NCBI GenBank assembly: GCA_024711295.1
Contig: JANJTB010000039.1
Coordinates: forward strand, 72,319-136,318
Length of the DNA: 64,000 bases
Direction of reading: 5' to 3'
From: a bacterium
GTDB taxonomy: Bacteria; Bacteroidota; Ignavibacteria; Kapaibacteriales; UBA2268
The position numbers and the translations under genes are program-made. The notes beneath the pieces are model-generated. The model did no database searches. It had not been told where the DNA came from and worked only from the letters and a program-made list of their open reading frames with translations. Positions within the stretch are counted from its first letter, which is position 1, and the number at the start of each line of letters is the position of its first letter. Of the stretch, positions 35,161 to 44,797 are shown piece by piece.

Positions 35161-35936
35161 GATTATTCTATAAACTAATAATGATAGATTTCCTAAGGCA
35201 GTGGAATTTCACTAAAGTATCAATTTTATTAGTACTTACAGTCATTGCTGGTTTTTTGTCTGCCTTGCCGGGTATTATGGGTTGGGTTGCAGAAATACCT
35301 GCGTTATATATGCCGCTAACAGATTACTTGCTTCAAATTTGGAAAATTATTGTTCCATTTTCAGTACTTTTCTTTAGTTCAGGAATTATTGCCGGTGATA
35401 TTAAAAACCATTGGATTCGTTCTATATTGATTCATCGTATAACCCGTCAGGATTTATTACTTTCAAAAATCATAGCTACATTGGTTTCTGTAATCATTAC
35501 TATGATGTTGTTAGGGGCTTTGCCTGTCATAGTATTTGCAACAGGAATAGGAGTTAAACTTGATTTTAACATTCTTAATTTTGTTCAGGTCTTGATGTAT
35601 TTTATATTCGAAGCAATATTGTTCATAACAATTGCGACCTGGTTGTCGTGTTTTTTGAATGGATTTATGAATATTTTTGTACTTGCTTTCTGGATGTTCT
35701 TAGATAATATTTTAATGAAAGGAGTTTTATCTTTATGGATGTCAAATTCATTCGCAGGAAGTGTAATTATTGATGTGTTCTTTCCATCAGGATTCTCTGA
35801 AGCTGCAATAGTGGCAAGTACATCCGGTATATTTCCATACGAGTCTTTATTATGGGGTTTTGCGTCTTTAAGTTTCTTTTTGGGGATAGCGATTTTCAGC
35901 TTTAGTAAAATAAATATTGACAAAAGTTCGGATTAA
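35157..35936 (+). CDS. ABC-2 type permease
   Basis: A 259-residue membrane protein with about six TM helices, matching ABC-2/NosY-like permeases in length and layout (an SSGIIAGDIKNHWIRSILIHRITRQDLLLSKI segment is typical of the cytoplasmic loop after helix 2). It pairs with the ATPase upstream with a 4-bp overlap. The substrate is unknown; the adjacent degenerate thioredoxin-like protein suggests an envelope role. Confidence 0.85.
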   Translation: MRLFYKLIMIDFLRQWNFTKVSILLVLTVIAGFLSALPGIMGWVAEIPALYMPLTDYLLQIWKIIVPFSVLFFSSGIIAGDIKNHWIRSILIHRITRQDLLLSKIIATLVSVIITMMLLGALPVIVFATGIGVKLDFNILNFVQVLMYFIFEAILFITIATWLSCFLNGFMNIFVLAFWMFLDNILMKGVLSLWMSNSFAGSVIIDVFFPSGFSEAAIVASTSGIFPYESLLWGFASLSFFLGIAIFSFSKINIDKSSD

Positions 35937-35941
35937 ATATA

Positions 35942-36793
35942 ATGAAACAAAACAGTATATCATATATTAAGTTCATAGTTCCTGCTTTCATCATTTTCTT
36001 TGTTGCTTCATTGATACTATATTTTATGGAGAATAGCGGCAAAGTAAAATGGCTTGACTATAATGAAGCTCTTGTTAAATCACAAAATAATAACTTACCA
36101 GTATTATTGTACCCTCTACAGTCTTGGTCTGCTAAAGGTAAACTGGCAAATAAGTCAATTTTTTCGGATGATTCGGTGGTTAAATTTATTTATAGAAACT
36201 TTGTACCTGCAAAGCTTGATATTGATGATAAAGCCGAGAAAAACTTTTTAAAGGATAGATATAAAGTCGAAAATCCAAATTTTACTTTAGTTCTAGATAA
36301 ATATGGAAGAGGTATAAATTTCCTGGATAATGGCTGGTCGTCGGTTATGTTTTTAAATTTTGCAAAAGAATCACTCAAACATCCATTTTTGAAGTATAAA
36401 GATATTAACTCTTGCCTAGCAGAGTCGGCTCAGGATGGTAAAAGTGTGATGCTTTTTGTTACTAATAATTATATTCAGAATATTGGATTTCAGGATATTA
36501 TTAATGACAGCTCAATGACCGAAATTATAAAGAATAGCTTCCATCCTACGGTACTGATGAGTTTTTATCCTCCGGATTTAGAATACCTAAAACTATATTA
36601 CAATCTTGATGATCCAGTTATATTATCTAATACAGAAAGTATAATTACAGAAGCAATTCAATCATCGAAAGCACCTTCGGAAGAAATACTTTTGTTGAAT
36701 TCAAAAAATTCGGTAATAAAAAGAATTAAATTAAGTGAATCAAGGGATTCCCTGACTGCAATATTAAGTAATTTTATAAACAATAATAAATAA
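35942..36793 (+). CDS. Membrane-anchored protein with degenerate thioredoxin-like folds
   Basis: A 283-residue protein with an N-terminal TM anchor (about 10-28). Residues 37-120 follow the thioredoxin-7/DsbD-gamma pattern (WLDYNEALVKSQNNNLPVLL, an aromatic SWSAKGKL turn where CxxC normally sits, then FVPAKLDID and NFTLVLDKYGRG), but both catalytic cysteines are absent. A second similar half at about 155-280 (SVMLFVTNNY, SFHPTVLMSF, ILLLNSKN) also lacks CxxC. It lies 5 bp after the permease and 2 bp before murC. A structural or chaperone role for the ABC transporter is possible; redox activity is unlikely. Confidence 0.65.
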   Translation: MKQNSISYIKFIVPAFIIFFVASLILYFMENSGKVKWLDYNEALVKSQNNNLPVLLYPLQSWSAKGKLANKSIFSDDSVVKFIYRNFVPAKLDIDDKAEKNFLKDRYKVENPNFTLVLDKYGRGINFLDNGWSSVMFLNFAKESLKHPFLKYKDINSCLAESAQDGKSVMLFVTNNYIQNIGFQDIINDSSMTEIIKNSFHPTVLMSFYPPDLEYLKLYYNLDDPVILSNTESIITEAIQSSKAPSEEILLLNSKNSVIKRIKLSESRDSLTAILSNFINNNK

Positions 36794-36795
36794 AT

Positions 36796-38166
36796 ATGTT
36801 TAAAAGCGTAAAGAGAATTCATTTTGTAGGTATTGGTGGCATTGGTATGAGTGGAATAGCCGAAATACTTATAAACAGAGGTTTTGAGGTCAGTGGCTCG
36901 GACATGTCAAAATCTCAAAATACAGACTATTTGGCAAATATTGGTGCCAAAATAATGATTGGCCATAAAAAGGAGAATATTGTTGATGCACAGGTGGTTG
37001 TTTATTCAAGCGCAGTTGCTCCTCAAGAAAATCCGGAAACAATGCATGCTTTGGAGCTTGGAATACCCATTATTCGACGTGCAGAAATGCTTGCCGAAGT
37101 AGCAAGATTAAATTATTGCCTTGCTATTGCCGGTACACATGGCAAAACTACAACTACATCTATGCTTGCATTGATATTAATTAAAGCCGGTCACGACCCA
37201 ACAGTAATAGTAGGTGGGCGTCTGGCTGATTTTGGTGGTACAAATGCACGACTTGGTCATGGAAATTGGACTGTTGTTGAGGCAGATGAGTATGACCGTT
37301 CATTTTTGCAACTTTTACCGACAATATCTGTTATCAATAATATTGAGCCAGAGCACTTAGACATATATTCTGATTTTAATGATATCAAGAATACATTTTC
37401 AGAATTTGCCAATAAAGTTCCATTCTATGGCTTGGTATCTGTTGGTATTGATGATGAGGGATGCAGAGACATAATCCAAAGAATCAATAAGCAGGTTGTA
37501 ACATTTGGTATAACTGATATTGCAGATTATACTGCCAATGAAATAAAATCGGATGCAACCACAATCGAAGCAATGATATTTGAGTATGGAAAGCCATTAG
37601 GTTTGCTTAAATTAAATATTCCGGGATTACATAATCTGAAAAATGCTTTGGCAGCGATTTCTGTAGCCAGAAAAATGGGTATTGACTTTGAGGTGATACA
37701 GGCAGCACTGAATAACTTTAAAGGTGTATACCGCAGATTCGATATCAAGGGAGAGCATAAAGGGGTGCTGGTAATTGATGATTATGCACACCATCCTACC
37801 GAGATAAAAGCTGCTCTATCTGCTGCAAGAAGAGGATGGAGTGACAGAAGAATTGTGGCAGCATTCCAACCACATACTTTTACCCGTACAAGAGCTATGT
37901 GGAAAGATTTCGCAGAATCTTTTGACGATGCAGATGTAGTTATCATTAGTGAAATTTATCCTGCTAGAGAAAAGCCCATTTATGGTATAACTGCAAAAAT
38001 GATTTATGATGAAATGCTCAAAAATTCTGATAAAGAAATATATTATGTTCCGGTTATTTCTGATATTTCTGCTTTTCTAAATGATTTTTTACAACCATCG
38101 GATATCTTTATTACCTTGGGTGCAGGAAATATATGTGACTGTGCTGATAGTTTTGTCACAAGTTAG
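36796..38166 (+). CDS. murC: UDP-N-acetylmuramate--L-alanine ligase
   Basis: A 456-residue Mur ligase with the N-terminal Rossmann motif VGIGGIGMSG (11-20), ATP-binding GTHGKTTT (113-120, Lys117), EADEYDRSFLQL and NIEPEHLDIY in the central domain, and IDDYAHHPTEIKAAL in the C-terminal domain. It adds L-Ala to UDP-MurNAc, the first peptide step of peptidoglycan synthesis. It is the only mur gene in this run and appears co-transcribed with the ABC transporter genes. Confidence 0.95.
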   Translation: MFKSVKRIHFVGIGGIGMSGIAEILINRGFEVSGSDMSKSQNTDYLANIGAKIMIGHKKENIVDAQVVVYSSAVAPQENPETMHALELGIPIIRRAEMLAEVARLNYCLAIAGTHGKTTTTSMLALILIKAGHDPTVIVGGRLADFGGTNARLGHGNWTVVEADEYDRSFLQLLPTISVINNIEPEHLDIYSDFNDIKNTFSEFANKVPFYGLVSVGIDDEGCRDIIQRINKQVVTFGITDIADYTANEIKSDATTIEAMIFEYGKPLGLLKLNIPGLHNLKNALAAISVARKMGIDFEVIQAALNNFKGVYRRFDIKGEHKGVLVIDDYAHHPTEIKAALSAARRGWSDRRIVAAFQPHTFTRTRAMWKDFAESFDDADVVIISEIYPAREKPIYGITAKMIYDEMLKNSDKEIYYVPVISDISAFLNDFLQPSDIFITLGAGNICDCADSFVTS

Positions 38167-38270
38167 GACAATTTTCTGCTACCAAAATAGCATGTGGAAA
38201 TCAATTAAAACAACACGGCAAATGCTATTAAGTGATTGAATAATAAATAGTTAAATTGTCGTAATATTAC
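38167..38270. repeat. Nested inverted repeats and palindrome between murC and the cytochrome gene
   Basis: Outer arms GACAATTT (38167-38174) and AAATTGTC (38253-38260) enclose inner arms AATAGCAT (38186-38193) and ATGCTATT (38222-38229), both perfect. A GTG/CAC pair extends the inner stem with a bulge. The outer right arm abuts the perfect palindrome GTAATATTAC (38261-38270). The structure begins immediately after the murC stop. It may fold as an RNA of about 94 nt or hold DNA-binding sites. Confidence 0.5.
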
Positions 38271-38320
38271 GTTTTATGTTACAAAACTAAAATTTCACTT
38301 TTTTTTGAATTTATATAACA

Positions 38321-38328
38321 TATTTTTG
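38321..38328 (+). promoter_or_regulatory. Candidate -7 box (TATTTTTG) for the hexaheme cytochrome gene
   Basis: TAnnTTTG match 107 bp before the ATG, giving a leader of about 100 nt that ends in a strong AGGAAGGG ribosome binding site. Confidence 0.45.
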
Positions 38329-38435
38329 TCTTGTTAAATGATGTAAAAACAGAAATTTTGTTTTGAAATTTGTAATTATAAACATATTTAATAATTTTAT
38401 TAACTTTTTTCTCTAATTTATTTAGGAAGGGTATT

Positions 38436-39506
38436 ATGGAAATTTTGAAAAAATTCTCTATGCTCATGTTGGTTCTCGCATTGAGTGCAATGATGTGGAA
38501 CTGTACAAAAGAAGGTCCTGCAGGACCAGCCGGTAAAGATGGTAAAGATGGAAACGCAACATGCGGTGTTTGTCACGCAGATAACGCTGATGCTGTTAAC
38601 TTAATCTTTGCTCAATATAACTTATCAATGCACAATCAAGGTATCGTTTACGAAGAAGAAGCCGGCAGAATAGTTTGCGGTGGTTGCCACTCAGGTGATG
38701 GTTTTGTTGAAGCTATCAAACTTGGAAAAGATGATCCAAGCACAGTAGCAACTTCAAAAATTAGTTGCCGTACATGTCACCCAATCCACGACAAGTATGA
38801 TGAATCAGACTTTGCTCTACGTTGGAATCAATCAGTTAAACTTCGCAAAGGCGGAACAGAAGTTGACTTCAAATTAGGTAACACTTGTGCAAAATGTCAT
38901 CAGGCACGTGCTTACAATGATGTAGTTGGTCCTGACACTACTTTCAAAACTTCAGGAAGCACAACTTACACTCGTTTTGGACCTCACTATGGTACACCTG
39001 CAAACGTTTACTCAATGAAAGGCTTGTATCCTATCGAAGGTCCTGAAACTATTCCTTCAACTAACGTTCATGGTAACTTGACAAAAGGTTGCGTAAGCTG
39101 CCACATGGGCAAATTGGCTTCTAACCCTGCAGTTGGTGGTCACTCATTCTTAATGACTGCTGCTCAATTTACAGAAATTCAAGAATGTAAAACTTGTCAC
39201 CCTGACAACACCACATTTACAGAAACTCCAAAAGCAAAAGAAATTGCAGCTATGTTGACTGAAATGAGACAAATTCTTCTTGATAAAGGTTGGTTAGATA
39301 TTTCTCAAACTAATACTGAACATGGATATCAAGTATTATCAGAATATATTGCTCAGTCTAAAGCTGGTGTTCAGATGACAAAAGAACAAGTTCAAGCTAT
39401 CTTAAATTATATGTATATAGCTAAAGATAGAAGTAATGGTATTCACAACCCACGTTATGTTTATGCAATTACTAAAAACACTTTAGAATTCTTAAAGAAA
39501 CAATAA
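38436..39506 (+). CDS. Hexaheme c-type cytochrome lipoprotein with collagen-like linker
   Basis: A 356-residue protein with a lipoprotein-like signal (candidate Cys23), then GPAGPAGKDGKDGN, a collagen-like linker as in OmcA/MtrC-type surface cytochromes. Six CxxCH heme sites lie at residues 43-47, 81-85, 111-115, 151-155, 219-223 and 251-255; several nearby His (66, 118, 184, 212, 236) could be axial ligands. The C-terminal 90 residues are helical. Multiheme proteins of this kind carry electrons at the cell envelope. Codon use is biased to C-ending codons (13 of 19 Asn are AAC; 10 of 13 His are CAC), unlike neighbours, which suggests high expression. A strong terminator follows. Confidence 0.9.
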   Translation: MEILKKFSMLMLVLALSAMMWNCTKEGPAGPAGKDGKDGNATCGVCHADNADAVNLIFAQYNLSMHNQGIVYEEEAGRIVCGGCHSGDGFVEAIKLGKDDPSTVATSKISCRTCHPIHDKYDESDFALRWNQSVKLRKGGTEVDFKLGNTCAKCHQARAYNDVVGPDTTFKTSGSTTYTRFGPHYGTPANVYSMKGLYPIEGPETIPSTNVHGNLTKGCVSCHMGKLASNPAVGGHSFLMTAAQFTEIQECKTCHPDNTTFTETPKAKEIAAMLTEMRQILLDKGWLDISQTNTEHGYQVLSEYIAQSKAGVQMTKEQVQAILNYMYIAKDRSNGIHNPRYVYAITKNTLEFLKKQ

Positions 39507-39533
39507 TTTTAGTTTCATAAGTCATTCCTATAT

Positions 39534-39565
39534 AGAGCTGTTCAGTAAACTGAGCAGCTCTTTTC
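39534..39565. terminator. Terminator between cytochrome and subtilase genes
   Basis: AGAGCTGTTCAG / CTGAGCAGCTCT stem with one T-G pair and a TAAA loop, followed by TTT on the plus strand. It lies between convergent genes. Confidence 0.85.
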
Positions 39566-39582
39566 ATATTTATCAAACTTGT

Positions 39583-42500
39583 TTATGGGACTATTGCAAA
39601 CTTACCCTGTTCTTCAAAAACTTCGAGTCCTTCAGTGTTTGTACCTGTAACCCTGAAAATATAAATTCCAGTTCTTAAATAATTTCCGTTTCTGTCTTTT
39701 CCGCTCCATTCTACACCACCATTACCATCAGATTCTTGTAAAATGGTAATCTCTTGTCCATCCAAAGTTAGAATAGTTACTGTTGCTCGTGGTGTAAGAT
39801 TACCGAAATAAATGGTTGGCTCATCTGACAATCTAATAGGTTGCGGATATACATAAACATCTCTTAAATTTTCTTTCGACATTACGAACCCTAATGTATT
39901 ACCAGGACCGGTGGTTATTGACTTTCCTGATTCTGAAATGATGTTTTTGACAGTTATGGAATAATTTGCACCGCGGGCACCATCTCTTCTGATCTCAGGA
40001 CTAAGATTTACCAAAACAAACTTACTGTCAGTAGGGTCTAATTCAGCATTTATTACCCTACCAACAGGTGATAAAAAGTAGTTTTCGAAGTTCTGTGCAC
40101 CATCAATTAGTATATTTTCGGAGAATTCCAGTCTTACTAATCCAATATCCAGAACTTGCAACTTCTTCAAAAATAACTCATCAGTAATTGTGTTTGATAT
40201 GACTGTAAATTGAATTGTTGTGTCGCTTGTATAATTATTGAAGAAATCTCTGAATGATGTGATATGCAAAGTATATTCACCTTCAGACAGTAATGATTCA
40301 TAGCTTAACAATAGTGAATTAGGCGATAATAGAACTGCACTGGCAATATTGAATTTTAATCCACCACTATTATTTATCGTAAAATATTCAGGGAGAATAT
40401 GATTACCTTTTAATCTGCCCTCAAAATTTAATATAAGCGAGTTTTGAGTAATGTTTTCTACCATGAGCGGTTTGGATAATGGATAAGTATATACGGTCAC
40501 TACATCACTAAAATCACCAATATTTGTTGAATATTCGTTATTGTATGAAGCAATGGAGAAATTGTATATCGAGTTTGGATTGAGGCTGGTAATTAACAAC
40601 TCAGTGCCTGAAGTTTTTGCAACTTCTCTTGCCTGAGGTGGATTTGTCTGAAAATCAATCATGAACAATACATATTCCTTTGCCTGAGGATGTGAGTCCC
40701 ATTTGAGGTATGCACTTGTACTTGACTCAGCCCAACCATCAAAATTTAAAGGTACTCCCGGCCCAGAAATTGAGTTATCAAATTCAAAGAAAGCAGTATT
40801 CCCAAATGTGGATACTCCTAATTCTTTTACTCCGTTTTTATCAAAATCGTGAATAATTGCTGAATTGGAAAATGTTGTCGGGTAATACCAAAATGGTGTC
40901 ATCTTCTTTTGCAAATTATCGTATTTCCATATATATAGATTAGGGAAAAATGATAATACTATTTCGTCTTTATTATCGCCGTTCAAATCTCCTGATGAAG
41001 AACCATTCCTAAAGAATACACCCTGACGTGTTGTTCCTGTCCTAACTCCATAAACATTTTCTGACCAAAACTCAGGTTGATAATTATTCGGTGATTCTGA
41101 TTTTATCAATCTTACTGTCCATAGTGGTGTACCTGATTCAATTTGTCCAGTTGTAATGCTTGTACCGGCAAAAGAATGCATGATTTCAGGAATCCCATCT
41201 CCATCTATATCCGGTGATTCTATAAATTGAGTACTGCTTGATTTACTCAATGAATCTATGTATTCTAGAGATAATTTACCATCGCTGAATTCATAAATGA
41301 ATAAATTGCCTCTTTGATTTGCAAAAACCAGCTCGTACTTTCCATCATTGTCAAAATCTGCAATTGCTGAATTCCTCGTTAAAGAAATATTTTTAAGGTT
41401 TGGGGGTAATATTGCTCTTGCTTTTTGTTGGTATTTACCGTCTGAATACTTGTAGATTGTGTAATAATTACCATTATCGAAATCATATTTGAACCCTATT
41501 AATTCATCTATTCCATCTTTGTCAATATCAAAGATTTTTTCAGCCCAAAACACTGAATCTATCGGAGAACGATATAGTTCTGATTCGAATGGACTGCTAT
41601 CAGTTGATTTCCTCTGCTTGATTGTACTCCTTCCATCAGATGTTCCAAAAATTTCTGGAATATTATCACCGTTAGAGTCTCCATAACCAGCAGGAATCCA
41701 ACCCTCGCTTGAAGAATCTCTCATACGAAATGAATTATTTGAAAACTCGTATATGTGGGTATCACCGATATATAAATTCGAAAGGTCATTCACTGCTATG
41801 TGTTCAGTACCATTACCATATAAATCAATGACCTGATTTAAAACATATGAACGAGGGATTGAGTAACCTTTTCTAACAAATCTTGTAGTAGCAAAGAGAT
41901 CTTGCTTTTTCGAAAAATCAAATTTATGTATCAGCGTATCCAATTCATTTGTAAAGAAATATGCTTCACCTGTATATTGAACACCTGATTCAATGCTTTC
42001 ATCTAGTAATATAGAATGTGTTTTTGAGTTGAAATCTATCTGTCTTGTAGTTAGGTAGTCTTCAGAGCCAGCTTTTTGATATTTCAGGACAAGTTTACAT
42101 TTTCTATCTGTAGCAGCTGTTACTAACACAACTCTTTTGTCGTTATAATATGCATCAATTGCCGCAAAATGATTAAGCTTCACTTTGCTTTGGTCTGAAG
42201 TTATGTTAATGTATATTCTTCTTTCGATGACGTTTTGATTTTTCTGATATACTCTAAGTGAAATTGTATAGATACTATCAGTCAAATTAGATATATCAAT
42301 CACTCCAAGCTCAGAATTTAACACCTGATTATAACTACGATTACTAATAAAAGACCAGTTTTGTGGTAATATACCAGGGCCTATAGCAATGTCGTAGCTG
42401 TCAAACAATGTTGACGAAGAGGTTCCAATAACTGAAATAAATTGGCTTTTGCTCTTATTGAATGTTTGTTCGTGATAGGGTGAAGTAATTTCGAAAGAAG

Positions 42501-43869
42501 AAGAACCTTCACTTTCCAGAGTCTTAGAAAAATCTGCAATACCTGCTCCGTAATTTACATCCCATACTGTATGATTAATTCTTTGAGCAGACATTTGTAT
42601 ATTTGCTCTTATTTCTGAAGGTGTTAAATTTGGATTTCTTTCCAACATCAAGGCTGCAAGTGCTGAAATAATAGGTGCTGATAACGATGTACCGCCTGTC
42701 AACTTGAACTGACCACCAACATCAGTAGTTATGATATTTACAGATGGAGCAGTAATATCAAGTAATGATCCATAGTTAGCTTTGCCGCTTCGCCTTAGAG
42801 ACTCATCAATACCACCAACAGAAATTACTTCTGGGTGGTCACTTGGATAGTGCTCAAATTGCCATCCATTGTTACCCGAAGAAGCAATCATAACACAACC
42901 CATTGAATAGGCAAATTTAATGGCATCATAAACTATAGGTGATTCGCTCCTTTCACCAAAACTGAAGTTCAGTACTTTTGCTCCGTTAAGAACTGCATAT
43001 AATATGGCTCTTGCAATGTCATCAGATTCTGCGTTTCCTGTTATGTCAAATGCTTTTGATGTAAGAATTTTGGCGTTTGGTGCTAAGCCGGCTATTCCGA
43101 TTTTGTTATTACGCTGAGCGCCAATTACACCCGCAACCAACGTTCCATGCTCACCCTGGTCTTCCGGTATAGGGTCAGGAGTGGAGTAATCACCTATATT
43201 TACAACACTTTGGTTTACAAAATCATATCCGATAACATCGTCTGCAAATCCATTTCCATCATTATCATTTCCGTCAAAATCTCCTGTAACTCCATCTCTG
43301 CTTTCCAAATGACTCCAGGGTTCGAAAGTACCATTACCATTGAGGTCTTCGAGTTTATTTATCCATAAGTTATTTTTTAAATCAGGATGTTCAAAATCTA
43401 TTCCGGTGTCAATCAAACCAATAATAATATTTTTACCGGTAAATTCATTCCATTTCCTTTCAGCATTGACTGCATTAATGTACCACTGCTTGTTAAATAG
43501 TGAATCATTAGGATTATCCTTATTAATTCGGTATATGTAATTTGGAAAAGCGACGATATTCTTGAAGTTGCTTTGTAAGTTATTTATTGTTGATTCCAGT
43601 TGCTCAACATCATCATTATGGATTGTAATATAATCAGCCATACTTTCAATCAAAAGTAATTGATCTTTGCTCAGGAATGAATTCAAATCTCTCTTAAGAT
43701 AATTTGGGAAACTGATTGAAGAGTGGAATTTAATATTGCTGTTTTCAAGATAAGCCGTAATCTTTTGCTTATTATCATTTAATTTAATAATATATGAGTT
43801 AAACTCATAAGCCTCAACATTTTGCAACACGCAAAACAATAAACAAAGAAGTATTGATATTTTTTTCAT
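39583..43869 (-). CDS. Large S8 subtilase with FG-GAP-like repeats, FnIII domain and T9SS sorting domain
   Basis: A 1428-residue secreted protease with a signal peptide (cleavage after VEA). The S8 triad is Asp154 (IDTGIDFEHPD), His241 (GEHGTLVAG) and Ser395 (GGTSLSAP). Calcium-type DGNDNDGNG loops occur near 199-206. The region about 690-1030 has repeated DxDxDG-type motifs (GDSNGDNIPEIFG, DIDKDGIDELIG, DFDNDGKYELVF, DIDGDGIPEI, DLNGDNKDEIVL) typical of FG-GAP/VCBS propellers. A fibronectin III domain spans about 1036-1125. The C-terminal 80 residues are a FlgD/T9SS-like domain ending TGIYIFRVTG...KFAIVP. It is probably exported by T9SS and degrades or processes extracellular proteins. Confidence 0.92.
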   Translation of the reverse strand: MKKISILLCLLFCVLQNVEAYEFNSYIIKLNDNKQKITAYLENSNIKFHSSISFPNYLKRDLNSFLSKDQLLLIESMADYITIHNDDVEQLESTINNLQSNFKNIVAFPNYIYRINKDNPNDSLFNKQWYINAVNAERKWNEFTGKNIIIGLIDTGIDFEHPDLKNNLWINKLEDLNGNGTFEPWSHLESRDGVTGDFDGNDNDGNGFADDVIGYDFVNQSVVNIGDYSTPDPIPEDQGEHGTLVAGVIGAQRNNKIGIAGLAPNAKILTSKAFDITGNAESDDIARAILYAVLNGAKVLNFSFGERSESPIVYDAIKFAYSMGCVMIASSGNNGWQFEHYPSDHPEVISVGGIDESLRRSGKANYGSLLDITAPSVNIITTDVGGQFKLTGGTSLSAPIISALAALMLERNPNLTPSEIRANIQMSAQRINHTVWDVNYGAGIADFSKTLESEGSSSFEITSPYHEQTFNKSKSQFISVIGTSSSTLFDSYDIAIGPGILPQNWSFISNRSYNQVLNSELGVIDISNLTDSIYTISLRVYQKNQNVIERRIYINITSDQSKVKLNHFAAIDAYYNDKRVVLVTAATDRKCKLVLKYQKAGSEDYLTTRQIDFNSKTHSILLDESIESGVQYTGEAYFFTNELDTLIHKFDFSKKQDLFATTRFVRKGYSIPRSYVLNQVIDLYGNGTEHIAVNDLSNLYIGDTHIYEFSNNSFRMRDSSSEGWIPAGYGDSNGDNIPEIFGTSDGRSTIKQRKSTDSSPFESELYRSPIDSVFWAEKIFDIDKDGIDELIGFKYDFDNGNYYTIYKYSDGKYQQKARAILPPNLKNISLTRNSAIADFDNDGKYELVFANQRGNLFIYEFSDGKLSLEYIDSLSKSSSTQFIESPDIDGDGIPEIMHSFAGTSITTGQIESGTPLWTVRLIKSESPNNYQPEFWSENVYGVRTGTTRQGVFFRNGSSSGDLNGDNKDEIVLSFFPNLYIWKYDNLQKKMTPFWYYPTTFSNSAIIHDFDKNGVKELGVSTFGNTAFFEFDNSISGPGVPLNFDGWAESSTSAYLKWDSHPQAKEYVLFMIDFQTNPPQAREVAKTSGTELLITSLNPNSIYNFSIASYNNEYSTNIGDFSDVVTVYTYPLSKPLMVENITQNSLILNFEGRLKGNHILPEYFTINNSGGLKFNIASAVLLSPNSLLLSYESLLSEGEYTLHITSFRDFFNNYTSDTTIQFTVISNTITDELFLKKLQVLDIGLVRLEFSENILIDGAQNFENYFLSPVGRVINAELDPTDSKFVLVNLSPEIRRDGARGANYSITVKNIISESGKSITTGPGNTLGFVMSKENLRDVYVYPQPIRLSDEPTIYFGNLTPRATVTILTLDGQEITILQESDGNGGVEWSGKDRNGNYLRTGIYIFRVTGTNTEGLEVFEEQGKFAIVP

Positions 43870-43948
43870 GAGAATGGAAAATGATTAGACAACCACAAAA
43901 GGAATGACGGATGAAGTCTTAATGTGTTGAAAAAAGAGAGGAAGCCGA

Positions 43949-44791
43949 TTACAACCAGCCAAATTTGTTTCTGTCTGTGAGATATTTAATTGACTCAACA
44001 ACAGTATAAGGTACGTGGAAATTACCAAAATTGCTGTCATCAAATTCTCTTGAGCCATGATAATCCGAACCACCTGTTTCCAGCAACCAATATTGGCTTG
44101 CAACGTAATGATAGAATTTTCTTTGTTCTTCGGAATGACTGGGGTGATTTACTTCAATTCCATCAAGCCCTTTCTGAATTAATTCATACAACTTTGCCTG
44201 TTCTATATAATTGCGTGGGTGTGCAAGTACAGCAACACCATTGGCTTTATTAATCATTTTTATAGCCATTTCGACGGGGAAAACAGCTTTTGGTTGGTAT
44301 GCAGGTGCACCTTCACCAATGAATTTCATGAATGCTTCTTTGAGATCCGTTACATATCCTTTCTTAACCATAACAGATGCTATATGTGGGCGGGCAACAG
44401 GTGCCTTATCCGCAGCTTCGAGTATGTCGTCGAATGTAATATTTACACCCAGTACATTCAGTTTATTATGAATTTGGCGTGCTCTTGAGAGTCGAATATT
44501 CCTATAATTATTAAGATGGGTTTTAAGATTAGCGTTATCGGGATCGAAAGCATATCCGAGTAAATGGTACTCCTTTCCATTCTCGTAGCAGGAAAATTCA
44601 CATCCCATGATTACTTCAATGTTGTATTCTGATGCTATTGCAGAAGCTTCAAGATTCCCATCAAGTGTATCATGGTCAACTATACTAATTACATTCAATC
44701 CCCTCGAGCTTGCCAGATTCAGCAACTCTGAGGGTTTAAGAATACCATCTGAATAAGTAGTATGTGTATGTAAATCGGCCTTTAATTCCAT
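43949..44791 (-). CDS. PHP-domain phosphoesterase (nucleoside bisphosphate phosphatase-like)
   Basis: A 280-residue PHP protein. Metal-binding motifs are HTHTTYSDG near residue 8, DHDTLDGN near 39, GCEFSCYENGKEYHLLGY (Glu and His ligands), AHPRNYIE near 191 and a GSDYHG motif near 249. Relatives such as RNase AM/YciV hydrolyse 3',5'-nucleoside bisphosphates or trim short RNA ends. It starts 6 bp after the proS stop and is probably co-transcribed. Confidence 0.85.
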   Translation of the reverse strand: MELKADLHTHTTYSDGILKPSELLNLASSRGLNVISIVDHDTLDGNLEASAIASEYNIEVIMGCEFSCYENGKEYHLLGYAFDPDNANLKTHLNNYRNIRLSRARQIHNKLNVLGVNITFDDILEAADKAPVARPHIASVMVKKGYVTDLKEAFMKFIGEGAPAYQPKAVFPVEMAIKMINKANGVAVLAHPRNYIEQAKLYELIQKGLDGIEVNHPSHSEEQRKFYHYVASQYWLLETGGSDYHGSREFDDSNFGNFHVPYTVVESIKYLTDRNKFGWL

Positions 44792-44797
44792 TTGATA

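Noticed and set aside
35585-35923. 112-codon minus-strand frame opposite the ABC permease
   Set aside because: It is entirely antisense to a clear membrane protein, with no start signal or family.
38512-38554. Collagen-like GPAGPAGKDGKDGN as part of a true collagen-like protein
   Set aside because: It is only 14 residues and sits between the lipid anchor and the first heme site, so it is best read as a flexible spacer.
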